Source: Oscillospiraceae bacterium
Lineage (GTDB): Bacteria > Bacillota > Clostridia > Oscillospirales > Oscillospiraceae
Direction of reading: 5' to 3'
Assembly (NCBI GenBank): GCA_022779345.1
Contig: JALFTG010000153.1
Location: 1 to 51,432, forward strand
Length of the DNA: 51,432 bases
The notes under the pieces were generated by a model, which was not told the DNA's origin, did not search any database, and saw only the letters and a program-made list of their open reading frames with translations. The position numbers were made by a program, and so were the translations under genes. The stretch's first letter is position 1, and every line of letters begins with the position of its first letter. Of the stretch, positions 24,161 through 32,225 are shown in pieces.

Positions 24161-24181
24161 GAATAGAAATTCGGAGCACAG

Positions 24182-24222
24182 ACACCGGATTGACTGACAT
24201 ATCGGTCTGTTCGGTGTTTTTT
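24182..24222 (+). terminator. Possible plus-strand terminator in the intergenic region
   Basis: ACACCG (24182-24187) pairs with CGGTGT (24212-24217) and is followed by a T-run. The 24-nt interior pairs poorly, so it is a weak call; there is no plus-strand gene before it. Confidence 0.35.
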
Positions 24223-24334
24223 CCATTATAACGATTCTTTTCTGAAAAATGTGAACTGCGGATAAACGGTTTATGAATTTCCGGTTTTTCCCTTTACTTT
24301 TCCTGATATCTTGGCACAAAGAAATAAAAATCAA

Positions 24335-24378
24335 AAAGGGCACCTATTTGTTAAATAAGTCACAAATAGGTGCCCTTT
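24335..24378 (-). terminator. Intrinsic terminator of the cwlD-radA operon
   Basis: A perfect 17-bp stem (24335-24351 with 24362-24378), 10-nt loop. Read leftwards it continues into a U-rich run, 12 bp after the radA stop. Confidence 0.9.
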
Positions 24379-24389
24379 CAAAATCATCT

Positions 24390-25754
24390 TTACTCATCAA
24401 AAACAGCCATAATGGCTTCCCGCACATTTCGCACCCGGATCAGCTTCAGACCTGCCGGTGCGTTTGGCTCTTCCTTGCCGGTGCGGTATGGGATCACGCA
24501 GCTTTGAAATCCCAGCCGGGCCGTCTCTGTCAGCCGCTGATTCAGATTCATAACGCTTCGGATCTCTCCGGACAGACCCACTTCTCCGATGGCCGCCACA
24601 TGGGTTCCAAGCGGCTTGTCATAATAGCTGGAAGCCACTGCCAGAACCGTGGCCAGATCCGCGGCCGGTTCATCCACCGTCAGACCGCCCACCACATTGA
24701 TATAGGAGTCGTATCCGCCGATAGGTACCCCTCCCCTTTTCTCCAGGACTGCCAGGAGCATCATGGCCCGGTTGTGATCGATGCCGTTGGTGTTCCGCCG
24801 GGCGGCATTGTATCCGGTGTTGGAAACAAGCGCCTGAATTTCCGCCAGCACCGGCCGGGTACCCTCCATGACGCAGGTGACACAGGTGCCCGGGGCATTC
24901 TCCGGACGGCCGTCCAGCAGCATTTCCGAGGGGTTTTCCACCTCCCGCAGACCGTTGGATTCCATCTCAAACACGCCGATCTCGTTGGTGGAACCGAAGC
25001 GGTTTTTTCCGGACCGGAGAATCCGGTAAGAAGTGTTCCGGTCACCTTCAAAATACAGGATGCAGTCCACCATATGCTCCAGCACCTTCGGACCGGCAAT
25101 ATTCCCTTCTTTGTTGATGTGCCCCACCACGAAGGCGGTGAAATTATCAGCCTTGGCCTGCCGCATGAGGGTCATGGTGCACTCCCGCACCTGGGTGACG
25201 CTGCCGGGAGCCGAGGCCACTTCTGCGTCATACATGGTCTGGATGGAGTCGATGATCACCACAGTCGGCTTTACATCTTCAATGCAGCTGATTACCTGAT
25301 TCAGGTCTGTCTCCGCCAGTACATAGATTTCTCCGGCGTCCACGCCCAGGCGCATGGCCCGCATCTTCAGCTGACGCTGGCTTTCCTCACCGGTGACATA
25401 CAGGATCTTTTCCCGCTGGCCGATCAGGCCGCAGATCTGCAGCAGCAGCGTGGATTTGCCGATGCCGGGTGCGCCGCCCACCAGCACGATGGAACCCCGC
25501 ACAGCGCCGCCGCCCAGGACCCGGTCCAGTTCCTTCAATCCGGTGGAAAACCGGGCCTCCGCCTCTGTGGACAGGTCCGCAATCAGGCTGGGCCGGGAAC
25601 GGCGGACGGTTCCGCCCTTCACACTGGCCTTGGTGACCTTTACCTCCGGCGCTTCCTCAATGGTGTTCCAGGCGCCGCAGGCAGTGCACCGGCCGGACCA
25701 TTTGGCCGTCTCATTGCCGCATTCCGTGCAGTAAAAAACCGTTTTTGCTTTCAT
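24390..25754 (-). CDS. radA: DNA repair protein RadA (Sms)
   Basis: 454 residues, the usual length. An N-terminal C4 zinc finger (Cys 9, 12, 23, 26) is followed by a RecA-like ATPase with Walker A GGAPGIGKSTLL, Walker B VVIIDSIQTM and the RadA-specific KNRFGSTNEIGVFEM motif, then a Lon-type C-terminal domain (GGLTVDEPAADLA, GEVGLSGEIRSV). RadA promotes branch migration and processing of recombination intermediates. It lies 12 bp after cwlD, in the same transcript. Confidence 0.97.
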   Translation of the reverse strand: MKAKTVFYCTECGNETAKWSGRCTACGAWNTIEEAPEVKVTKASVKGGTVRRSRPSLIADLSTEAEARFSTGLKELDRVLGGGAVRGSIVLVGGAPGIGKSTLLLQICGLIGQREKILYVTGEESQRQLKMRAMRLGVDAGEIYVLAETDLNQVISCIEDVKPTVVIIDSIQTMYDAEVASAPGSVTQVRECTMTLMRQAKADNFTAFVVGHINKEGNIAGPKVLEHMVDCILYFEGDRNTSYRILRSGKNRFGSTNEIGVFEMESNGLREVENPSEMLLDGRPENAPGTCVTCVMEGTRPVLAEIQALVSNTGYNAARRNTNGIDHNRAMMLLAVLEKRGGVPIGGYDSYINVVGGLTVDEPAADLATVLAVASSYYDKPLGTHVAAIGEVGLSGEIRSVMNLNQRLTETARLGFQSCVIPYRTGKEEPNAPAGLKLIRVRNVREAIMAVFDE

Positions 25755-25766
25755 TCGTTCGTCCTC

Positions 25767-26483
25767 TCAGGCCGTGGCGCCGGTATATTGCAGGTAGGAT
25801 CCCAGCAGAACCACGGATAATTGCTTCTGATAATCGTCGGTATTCAGCTTTGCGGCCTCTGTCTCATTGGAGAGAAATCCGCACTCCACCAGCACGGCGG
25901 TGCAGACCGCATTACGCATGAGATAGATTTTCTCATCAATGGGCGCCGCCACCCGGCGGTTCTCCGGGTCCAGCACCGCCACCAGATTGTTATGCATCAG
26001 CGTACCCAGAACCTGACTCTCCTCAGTATGGCCGTACAGCACCTGCGCGCCGCTGGGGCGTTTGTCCGGATAAAAATTCTGGTGAATACTGATGAGCACC
26101 CCATCGGGGAAGGAATTAATCTGGGCTACCCGGGTCTTCTGGTCATACACCTTCTGTTTGGCGATGGTGTCCGCTTCCGGCGGATAATTGATCTCCGCTG
26201 TCTCCCGGGTCATTACCGTCTCCACCCCGCACAGCCGGGCCAGAGCGTCCAGCCGCAGGGAAATGGCAAGATTGATCTCGCTCTCCAGCAGTCCATCCGC
26301 AGAGGATGCACCCCCATCGGCCCCTCCGTGCCCGGGATCAATGATCAGTACCGGGCGGCTGTCCGCCATGGCGGTCTCCCCTTCCGGCATGGGAAGCAGA
26401 CACCCCGCCAGAATCCCCAACGCTGTCAACACCAGGATACCGCGCCACCATCTCCGGGAATCATTCCGTTTGTGCCGTTTCAT
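25767..26483 (-). CDS. cwlD: N-acetylmuramoyl-L-alanine amidase, CwlD-like
   Basis: 238 residues. A basic N-terminus and one hydrophobic segment (about 13-30) act as signal or anchor. The amidase_3 domain follows with zinc ligands in IIDPGHGGADGGA (His), LLESEINLAISL (Glu) and ISIHQNFYPD (His), and the catalytic Glu in AVLVECGFLSNETEA. The arrangement and the small size fit CwlD, which with PdaA makes muramic-delta-lactam in the spore cortex. This supports sporulation in the host. It heads a two-gene operon with radA. Confidence 0.9.
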   Translation of the reverse strand: MKRHKRNDSRRWWRGILVLTALGILAGCLLPMPEGETAMADSRPVLIIDPGHGGADGGASSADGLLESEINLAISLRLDALARLCGVETVMTRETAEINYPPEADTIAKQKVYDQKTRVAQINSFPDGVLISIHQNFYPDKRPSGAQVLYGHTEESQVLGTLMHNNLVAVLDPENRRVAAPIDEKIYLMRNAVCTAVLVECGFLSNETEAAKLNTDDYQKQLSVVLLGSYLQYTGATA

Positions 26484-26537
26484 CCGATCACCCCGGTATT
26501 ATGGGTATGCCCGGACGCCGGAAATCAGTATGAAAAT

Positions 26538-26566
26538 ATTATAGCGGCCCGCTGTCCGGAAGTCAA
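26538..26566 (-). promoter_or_regulatory. Predicted sigma-A promoter of cwlD-radA
   Basis: Minus-strand TTGACT (26566-26561), 17-nt spacer, TATAAT (26543-26538). A vegetative-type promoter fits radA more than a forespore gene. Confidence 0.68.
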
Positions 26567-26573
26567 TCACTGC

Positions 26574-26609
26574 AAAAAAGCAGGGGAGGAACCTTGTCCT
26601 CCCCTGCTT
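26574..26609 (-). terminator. Intrinsic terminator after the P-type ATPase homologue
   Basis: A perfect 13-bp GC-rich stem (26578-26590 with 26597-26609), six-base loop and a minus-strand U-run (26579-26574). Confidence 0.9.
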
Positions 26610-26621
26610 GTTGACGGTCTG

Positions 26622-28562
26622 TCAGGATGTATGCGTCTGTTTCAATGTTTTTGCCATACCGGCGAAAGGCCGCTCGAAAAATGCCTGGACGGAAAACGCC
26701 CGGATGATCAGGGATACTGCCGTTTCCACAAATGCAGAGAACCACACGGTGGTCACGCCGAAAGCGGCCAGCGCGATCAACACTGCTTTCACAGCAAAGA
26801 GAATTCCCTCGCTGACATTGCACATTCTCCGGGCACCGTGAGCTGCGGACAACGCGCTGCACAGGGCGCTGGCCTTTGCGCCGGGCAGATAAATATCAGC
26901 CGTCACACCGGCATCCACTGGGGAGCAGCCCAGCACCGCATCCAGCTCTGCGGCGGAATGACCGCCGGAATACCGCTTCCGGTCACACAGATACAGCAGA
27001 TTTCCCACTGCATCCGGCTTCGCGTCCGCGATGAACTGGAGCTTTCCGTCATCCCCGCAGTTGGCACGATAAGTTGTGATCCCGGATTTTTGGGAGATTT
27101 GCTCAGCGGTGGTATTGCCATAGGAGGTAGAAAACGCCGTCTGGGTGACCCCCTGCTGTTCCAGAGCACTCCGGATGGTGGTGCAGCTTTTTCGGATGGG
27201 GTCTGCCAGTGTGATGGTTCCGGCAATTTCCCGGCCGATGGTCAGAAACAGCACTGCGTTGTCCGCATCCTCCTGCAGCGGCATGGGATTTCCTGCTGCC
27301 GCCATGAGGGCTGCCGTCCCAAGAACCACGGGAACACCGTCAAAGGTCACCTTGACACCACAGTTGGGAATTTCCACAAAATCCTGTACCAATTCAATGT
27401 AGATCGGCCCGCCGTAAGCCTGAATGATGGCATTGGCGGAGGGATCCCGGGAATATGCCACCGCGTGCGCAGCAATTTTCAGCAGTGTCTGGGAATCCAT
27501 CCGGTTGGACTGGAGACCCACAACCTTCTGATAGCCGGCCGTCAGCGTCCCCTCCGCAGAAAAGATCACCGTTCCGCATTGCTCGGTGCGGAGCAGGGCC
27601 TCATCCCCGGAGAATACAGCCCCCCGGCTGGCAGCGCCGGCCCGGGCAGCGTATCGGATGTTCTTCACCCCGGAAAATGCCGGGAGCGCACTGGACAGGG
27701 TAAACAGTGCCAGCGCCCGGTGAACCGCCTCATAGGCATCCGTCCGGCCTGACACAGCCAGTATCAGAGCAAAAACGAATGACACCAGGATCAGTGCCGG
27801 CGTGAACAGCCGTTCCACAGGGTGCTGCCGTTCCGGCTGGGGAGCATTCAGCCGCTTCAGGATTTCGGAAGCGGTGGATGTCCCCTCGGAAATAACCTCG
27901 CAGCGCACAGCGCCGGTGAGGTTGGCAGATCCGGCCAGAACGGTATCCCCCGCCGTCACCGGTACAGGTCTGGCCTTTCCGGTGATCAGCGAAGTATCCA
28001 CCGTGGAGGTTCCGTCCAGCACGATGCAGTCCAGCGGGAAATACTCTCCGGGGGCAACAGCGATCTCATCCCCTGCCTGAACCTCGTCCAGCCAGGTTTC
28101 CGTGATCTGTCCCCTGCGTACCACATTGGCCGTCTCAAACGCCAGTCCGGTCAGGTCCGTGACGGATTCCCGGACTCTGCGGTCCACATAGCCACTGAGC
28201 AGTTCTCCCACCCGGATCAGGATCATCAACAGCGCACCTTCATAGCCCACACCCACAATGAATGAGACCACAAAGATCAGTGTGACGATCACATTCCGGT
28301 TGAAATACTCCTCCCGTGTAACCCGCACCACGCCGTCAACAATCAGATCCGCACCGCACACCAGTCCCGCACAGATCAGCAGGATCACGCTGACCGGCGA
28401 TTCCAATGACAGCGCCGGCACAGCAAAGCACAGCAGGCCCGACAAGACCACACGGGCAATCAGCAACAGGGAGGCACGGTTTCCTCCCGCCTGTTCTCCA
28501 GATTCGGTTGCACGGTTCAAATGCTTCAGCTTATCCGATAATTTGGCATTTGAGTCGCTCAT
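26622..28562 (-). CDS. Degenerate P-type ATPase homologue lacking the catalytic Asp
   Basis: 646 residues aligned by eye along the whole length of P1B-type metal ATPases: four N-terminal helices, an actuator domain (VQAGDEIAVAPGEYFPLDCIVLDG), helices 5-6, then nucleotide-binding and P-domain regions and two last helices. Key residues are missing. TGE of the actuator is TGK (about 194-196); the CPC of helix 6 is replaced by SSALPAF; the DKTGT phosphorylation motif reads SAEGT (Ser at 335); the HP motif reads RDP; and the GDGxND hinge is absent (YLCDRKRYSGG). The frame is intact, with a good GGGGAG site before the ATG at 28562. It probably cannot pump by the normal cycle. It starts 32 bp after fba and is likely co-transcribed. 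Confidence 0.85.
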   Translation of the reverse strand: MSDSNAKLSDKLKHLNRATESGEQAGGNRASLLLIARVVLSGLLCFAVPALSLESPVSVILLICAGLVCGADLIVDGVVRVTREEYFNRNVIVTLIFVVSFIVGVGYEGALLMILIRVGELLSGYVDRRVRESVTDLTGLAFETANVVRRGQITETWLDEVQAGDEIAVAPGEYFPLDCIVLDGTSTVDTSLITGKARPVPVTAGDTVLAGSANLTGAVRCEVISEGTSTASEILKRLNAPQPERQHPVERLFTPALILVSFVFALILAVSGRTDAYEAVHRALALFTLSSALPAFSGVKNIRYAARAGAASRGAVFSGDEALLRTEQCGTVIFSAEGTLTAGYQKVVGLQSNRMDSQTLLKIAAHAVAYSRDPSANAIIQAYGGPIYIELVQDFVEIPNCGVKVTFDGVPVVLGTAALMAAAGNPMPLQEDADNAVLFLTIGREIAGTITLADPIRKSCTTIRSALEQQGVTQTAFSTSYGNTTAEQISQKSGITTYRANCGDDGKLQFIADAKPDAVGNLLYLCDRKRYSGGHSAAELDAVLGCSPVDAGVTADIYLPGAKASALCSALSAAHGARRMCNVSEGILFAVKAVLIALAAFGVTTVWFSAFVETAVSLIIRAFSVQAFFERPFAGMAKTLKQTHTS

Positions 28563-28594
28563 TGACACTCTCTCCCCGGTGTTGAATTTCTCTT

Positions 28595-29548
28595 TTAGGC
28601 TTTGCCGTTGCAGCCCAGCACATCCACGATCTTATGGGCCACCATGTCCTTGATGGCAGCTCTGGCCGGCTTCAGGTACTGGCGGGGATCAAAGTGGTCG
28701 GGATGATCATGGAAATACTTACGGATGGTGGCAGTCATGGCCAGACGCAGGTCGGAGTCGATATTGATCTTGCACACAGCCATGGAAGCGGCCTGGCGCA
28801 GCTGATCCTCGGGCACACCGATGGCGCCGGGCATATTGCCGCCGTTCTCGTTGATCATCTGCACGAATTCCTGGGGCACAGAAGAAGAACCGTGGAGCAC
28901 GATGGGGAATCCGGGCAGACGGCGCTGTACTTCTTCCAGAATGTCAAAGCGCAGCTGGGGCTTGGTGCCGGGTTTGAACTTGTAGGCGCCGTGGCTGGTG
29001 CCGATGGCGATGGCCAGAGAGTCGCAGCCGGTGCGCTCCACAAATTCCTGCACATCCTCGGGACGGGTGTAGGAAGAATCCTCAGCGGAGACATTCACTT
29101 CGTCCTCAATGCCGGCGAGGGTGCCCAGCTCGGCCTCAACGACGACACCGTGATCATGGGCGTACTCCACCACCTGTCTGGTGATGGCGATATTCTCCTC
29201 AAAGGGCTTACCGGAAGCGTCGATCATGACGGAGGAGAAGCCGCCGTCGATGCAGGACTTGCACAGCTCAAAGCTGTCGCCATGGTCCAGATGGACACAG
29301 ATGGGCAGATCAAAACCGGCGGTCTGCTCGGCATCGGCGATGGCAGCCTCGATCAGCTTCATCAGATAAACATGTTTGGCGTAAGCTCTGGCACCCTTGG
29401 AAACCTGCAGGATCAGCGGAGCGCGCTGCTCAATAGCGGCCTCGGTAATGCCCTGAACGATCTCCATGTTGTTCACATTGAAAGCACCGATGGCGTAGCC
29501 GCCCTCATAGGCCTTCTGGAACATTTCCTTCGTTGTCACAATAGCCAT
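28595..29548 (-). CDS. fba: Class II fructose-1,6-bisphosphate aldolase
   Basis: 317 residues, zinc-dependent aldolase of glycolysis. Motifs are IGAFNVNNMEIVQGI, the zinc-site VHLDHGDSFELCKSCID, GVVVEAELGTLAGIEDEV, AIGTSHGAYKF with a zinc His, and VLHGSSSVPQEFV. The start is ATG 29548 (MAIVTTKEMF, as usual for the family), with GGAGG 11 nt away; an in-frame TTG at 29554 is closer to that site but atypical. A possible extended -10 (TGGTAAGAT) lies upstream on the minus strand. It is divergent from the PFK gene, so two glycolytic steps flank one 170-bp control region. Confidence 0.96.
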   Translation of the reverse strand: MAIVTTKEMFQKAYEGGYAIGAFNVNNMEIVQGITEAAIEQRAPLILQVSKGARAYAKHVYLMKLIEAAIADAEQTAGFDLPICVHLDHGDSFELCKSCIDGGFSSVMIDASGKPFEENIAITRQVVEYAHDHGVVVEAELGTLAGIEDEVNVSAEDSSYTRPEDVQEFVERTGCDSLAIAIGTSHGAYKFKPGTKPQLRFDILEEVQRRLPGFPIVLHGSSSVPQEFVQMINENGGNMPGAIGVPEDQLRQAASMAVCKINIDSDLRLAMTATIRKYFHDHPDHFDPRQYLKPARAAIKDMVAHKIVDVLGCNGKA

Positions 29549-29642
29549 TGACAAAAATACCTCCTGGAAATAAAATAAGGATAAAAGCGCTGTATAGCGT
29601 ATAATCTATCTTACCATATCTTTTTCACAAAATATACAGTTT

Positions 29643-29670
29643 TTGGAAAATTTTTATGGAGAATTATTAT
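29643..29670 (+). promoter_or_regulatory. Predicted promoter of the phosphofructokinase gene
   Basis: TTGGAA (29643-29648), 16-nt spacer, TATTAT (29665-29670), in an A/T-rich stretch. Confidence 0.45.
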
Positions 29671-29717
29671 AGCAGAAGATACAGCTGCTTTCCATGTATG
29701 AAAAGGAGGAAATTAGA

Positions 29718-30974
29718 ATGGGTGAACAACTTACCGGCGCCTGCATCTTCGGCCAGTCCGGCGGTCCCACCGCTGTGATCAATGCCAGTGCATACGGTGT
29801 GATCAAGGCAGCACTGGAGTCTCCCAACATCACGCGGGTTCTGGGCGCTGCCAACGGTATCGTAGGTGTGCTCAACGACCGGCTGTACGACATGGGTGAG
29901 GAAGATCCTTACGAGCTGTCCCTGCTGCTGCATACCCCCTCTTCCGAACTTGGCTCCTGCCGGTACAAGATCAAGGATCCGGATGTGGATGACACAGACT
30001 ACAAGCGGATCCTGGAAGTATTCAAGAAGTACAATGTCCGCTACTTCTTCTATAACGGCGGCAATGACTCCATGGATACCTGCGACAAGATCAGCCGGTA
30101 TATGGAAAAGGTCGGTTATGAGTGCCGGGTCATGGGCGTGCCCAAGACCATCGACAACGACCTGTTCGGCACGGACCACTGCCCCGGCTTCCCCAGCGCA
30201 GCCAAGTATATCGCCACTTCCTGCATGGAGGTGTCCAAGGACGCCCGTGTGTATGACAGCGGCATGATCACCATCGTGGAGATCATGGGCCGTCACGCCG
30301 GATGGCTGGCCGCCAGCGCCGCTGTGGCCACTTACTGCGGCTCCGGTCCCGACCTGATTTACCTGCCGGAAGTGGACTTCACCATGGAGAAGTTCCTGGA
30401 CGATGTGAAGCAGGTCTACCGCCGCAACGGCAAGGTTCTGGTGGCCGTTTCCGAGGGTATCCACTATGCCGACGGCACTTTCGTGTCTGAGGCCAAGACT
30501 TCCGCTACTGACGGCTTCGGCCACGCCCAGCTGGGCGGTCTGGCTGCCATGCTGGCAGAGGTCGTGAAGCAGGAGACCGGCGCCAAGGTCCGCGGCATCG
30601 AGCTGTCCCTGCTCCAGCGCTGCGCTGCCCATCTGGCATCCCAGACGGATATCGATGAGGCCTATCTGGCCGGCAAGACCGCCTTTGAAAGCGCTGTCGC
30701 CGGTGAGACCGGCAAAATGGTTGCTTTCAAGCGGGAGACTGTGGACGGCAAGTACCACTGCAAGATGGAACTGCTGCCCCTGACCGCTGTGGCCAACTAT
30801 GAGAAGAAAGTCCCGCTGGAGTGGATCAACGCCACGGACAACTTCGTCACCATGGACTTCATCGAGTATGTCCTGCCCCTGCTTCAGGGTGAGCCGGACA
30901 TCCCCAGAGAGAACTCCATGCCCCGCTATGCCCGGCTGAAGAAGGTCTTCTCCGACGGCAGAAGCTTCGACTGA
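29718..30974 (+). CDS. pfp: PPi-dependent phosphofructokinase
   Basis: 418 residues. The PFK fold is shown by FGQSGGPTAVINAS, FYNGGNDSMDTC, PKTIDNDLFGTDHCPGFPSAAKYI and MGRHAGWLAAS. Two positions indicate pyrophosphate as phosphoryl donor: GGND in place of the ATP-type GGDGS, and Lys in PKTIDND where ATP enzymes have Gly. Established knowledge of the family links both to PPi use; the direction in the cell is reversible. AAGGAGG precedes the ATG at 29718; the longer frame has none. It ends at a strong bidirectional hairpin. Confidence 0.92.
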   Translation: MGEQLTGACIFGQSGGPTAVINASAYGVIKAALESPNITRVLGAANGIVGVLNDRLYDMGEEDPYELSLLLHTPSSELGSCRYKIKDPDVDDTDYKRILEVFKKYNVRYFFYNGGNDSMDTCDKISRYMEKVGYECRVMGVPKTIDNDLFGTDHCPGFPSAAKYIATSCMEVSKDARVYDSGMITIVEIMGRHAGWLAASAAVATYCGSGPDLIYLPEVDFTMEKFLDDVKQVYRRNGKVLVAVSEGIHYADGTFVSEAKTSATDGFGHAQLGGLAAMLAEVVKQETGAKVRGIELSLLQRCAAHLASQTDIDEAYLAGKTAFESAVAGETGKMVAFKRETVDGKYHCKMELLPLTAVANYEKKVPLEWINATDNFVTMDFIEYVLPLLQGEPDIPRENSMPRYARLKKVFSDGRSFD

Positions 30975-30991
30975 TCCGCAATATGTATCAG

Positions 30992-31026
30992 AAAACCGCC
31001 ATGTCTGATGACATGGCGGTTTTTTC
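30992..31026. terminator. Bidirectional terminator between pfp and cotJC
   Basis: A perfect 14-bp stem (30992-31005 with 31010-31023), TGAT loop, T-run to 31026, between convergent genes. Confidence 0.9.
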
Positions 31027-31028
31027 AG

Positions 31029-31625
31029 TTACCGGTCAAAGGCAGGGTTCACGGCGTACACATTCTTCTGATTCATCCGGTCGGTTGCAATCCGCAGGGC
31101 CTCGCCGAAGCGCTGGAAATGGACGATCTCCCGTTCCCGGAGGAACCGGATCACATCGTTCACATCCGGGTCATCGGACAGACGCAGAATGTTGTCATAG
31201 GTGGTCCTGGCCTTCTGCTCTGCTGCCATATCCTCCGTCAGGTCGGTGATCACATCCCCTTTCACCGCCATGGACATGGCATTCCAGGGCGTCCCTCCGG
31301 CGGACTGGGGGTAAATCCCGGCGGTGTGATCCACGAAATAGGCATCGAACCCGCCCTCCTGGATCTGATCAATGGTCAGATTCCGGGTCAGCTGATGGAC
31401 AATGGTGCCGATCATCTCAAGATGCCCCAGTTCCTCTGTACCAATGTCCGTCAGGATACCCTTCAGTTCGGGATAGGGCATGGAGAAGCGCTGGCTCAGA
31501 TAGCGCAGGGAGGCACCCAGTTCCCCGTCCGGCCCGCCGTACTGGGTGATGATAATCCTGGCCAGAGCCGGATTGGGATTTTTGATCCGGACCGGGTACT
31601 GCAGTTTTTTCTGATACACAAACAT
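31029..31625 (-). CDS. cotJC: CotJC, manganese-catalase-like spore coat protein
   Basis: 198 residues, four-helix-bundle manganese catalase family. Recognisable parts are MFVYQKKLQYPV, a first helix with ITQYGGPDGELGASLRYLSQRF, the dinuclear-site Glu/His in DIGTEELGHLEMIGTIVHQL, and the later EDMAAEQKARTTYDNIL and EREIVHFQRFGEAL. In Bacillus CotJC is deposited in the spore coat under sigma-E control. It is preceded by the cotJAB fusion with a 3-bp gap, so both are made together. Catalase activity is plausible because the metal residues are kept. Confidence 0.93.
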   Translation of the reverse strand: MFVYQKKLQYPVRIKNPNPALARIIITQYGGPDGELGASLRYLSQRFSMPYPELKGILTDIGTEELGHLEMIGTIVHQLTRNLTIDQIQEGGFDAYFVDHTAGIYPQSAGGTPWNAMSMAVKGDVITDLTEDMAAEQKARTTYDNILRLSDDPDVNDVIRFLREREIVHFQRFGEALRIATDRMNQKNVYAVNPAFDR

Positions 31626-31628
31626 GGC

Positions 31629-32084
31629 TCAGTCCTCCGTTTCATCCCGGTAATCCCAGGGCCAGGGATCGCAGATCCAGGTATAGGTATCGGCCACCGC
31701 CATGTCCGTGATGGTCAGCGGACCGTAAAGCCGGACATAGCGTTCCCGACCCTCTTCATACAGGGCAATGGTGGTCTTCAGGGTTTCGAAGGCCTCCCGG
31801 TCCTGCTTATGGGTATCCAGATACAGCTGCAGCTCCTTGATCACGAAGTCCAGGGCCATCAGTTCCCCCAGAGGGGTGCCGGTGTAATTGCCCTTGTTCA
31901 CCATGTTCATGAACGGCAGGTCCAGCCCCGGGAACAGGGTGCCTCTGACCAGCGCCTGCCCCGGCTCATAGGCAGGCTGTGCGGACTGCTGGGTGGGCAC
32001 AAAGGGCACCGCCAGCGGCGCACAGGCGGACAGCGTTCCCTCCCGGAAGGAGCAGCTGCCGGTACCGGTATTGTTGTTTTCCAA
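31629..32084 (-). CDS. cotJAB: CotJA-CotJB fusion, spore coat associated protein
   Basis: 151 residues from a TTG start at 32084 that has GGAGGG exactly 8 nt upstream; an ATG at 32126 exists in frame but the ribosome site then lies inside the gene. Residues about 28-60 match CotJA (AYEPGQALVRGTLFPGLDLPF). Residues about 75-145 match CotJB (ELQLYLDTHKQDREAF, YVRLYGPLT, then WICDPWPWDY). In Bacillus these are separate genes cotJA and cotJB; here a single uninterrupted frame joins them. The products assemble in the outer spore layer with CotJC, the next gene. No convincing sigma-E promoter was found by eye. Confidence 0.82.
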   Translation of the reverse strand: MENNNTGTGSCSFREGTLSACAPLAVPFVPTQQSAQPAYEPGQALVRGTLFPGLDLPFMNMVNKGNYTGTPLGELMALDFVIKELQLYLDTHKQDREAFETLKTTIALYEEGRERYVRLYGPLTITDMAVADTYTWICDPWPWDYRDETED

Positions 32085-32168
32085 AACGATTTCCCTCCAG
32101 AATTTCATTGCGGAGTGTGTCTCCACGCTGTATTTTATGTGCCGTTCCCTGCCCGCGTGCGTGCAGAC

Positions 32169-32197
32169 TTGTCAGAAAGCCGGAAAAGGGGTATACT
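32169..32197 (+). promoter_or_regulatory. Predicted sigma-A promoter of the S8 protease
   Basis: TTGTCA (32169-32174), 17-nt spacer, TATACT (32192-32197), about 28 bp before the ATG. Confidence 0.7.
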
Positions 32198-32225
32198 GTG
32201 GGCATCTGAATTTTGGAGAATCGCT

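Larger units (their letters stand above)
23809..24389. other. 580-bp intergenic region without a protein gene
   Basis: From left to right it holds the promoter and inverted repeat of the DUF218 gene (23867-23919), about 200 bp of ordinary composition without recognisable element (23920-24120), an A/T-only stretch made of AATAATAATA repeats, a possible plus-strand terminator near 24182-24222, and the radA terminator (24330-24378). Open frames here are short, low-complexity and lack ribosome sites. A small RNA ending at 24222 is possible but unsupported. Confidence 0.6.

Noticed and set aside
24122..24343. 73-codon minus-strand frame in the A/T repeat
   Set aside because: The product is a run of Tyr, Leu and Ile from trinucleotide repeats and the frame overlaps the radA terminator region; no ribosome site was seen.
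26622..28562. Functional heavy-metal P-type ATPase
   Set aside because: The overall fold suggests it, but the phosphorylation Asp, TGE, CPC and GDGxND motifs are missing, so transport by the standard cycle is not supported.
31008..32225. N-terminal extension of the S8 protease to 922 residues
   Set aside because: It runs through DNA that codes the cotJ genes on the other strand. The ATG at 32226 has a promoter, a ribosome site and a signal peptide.
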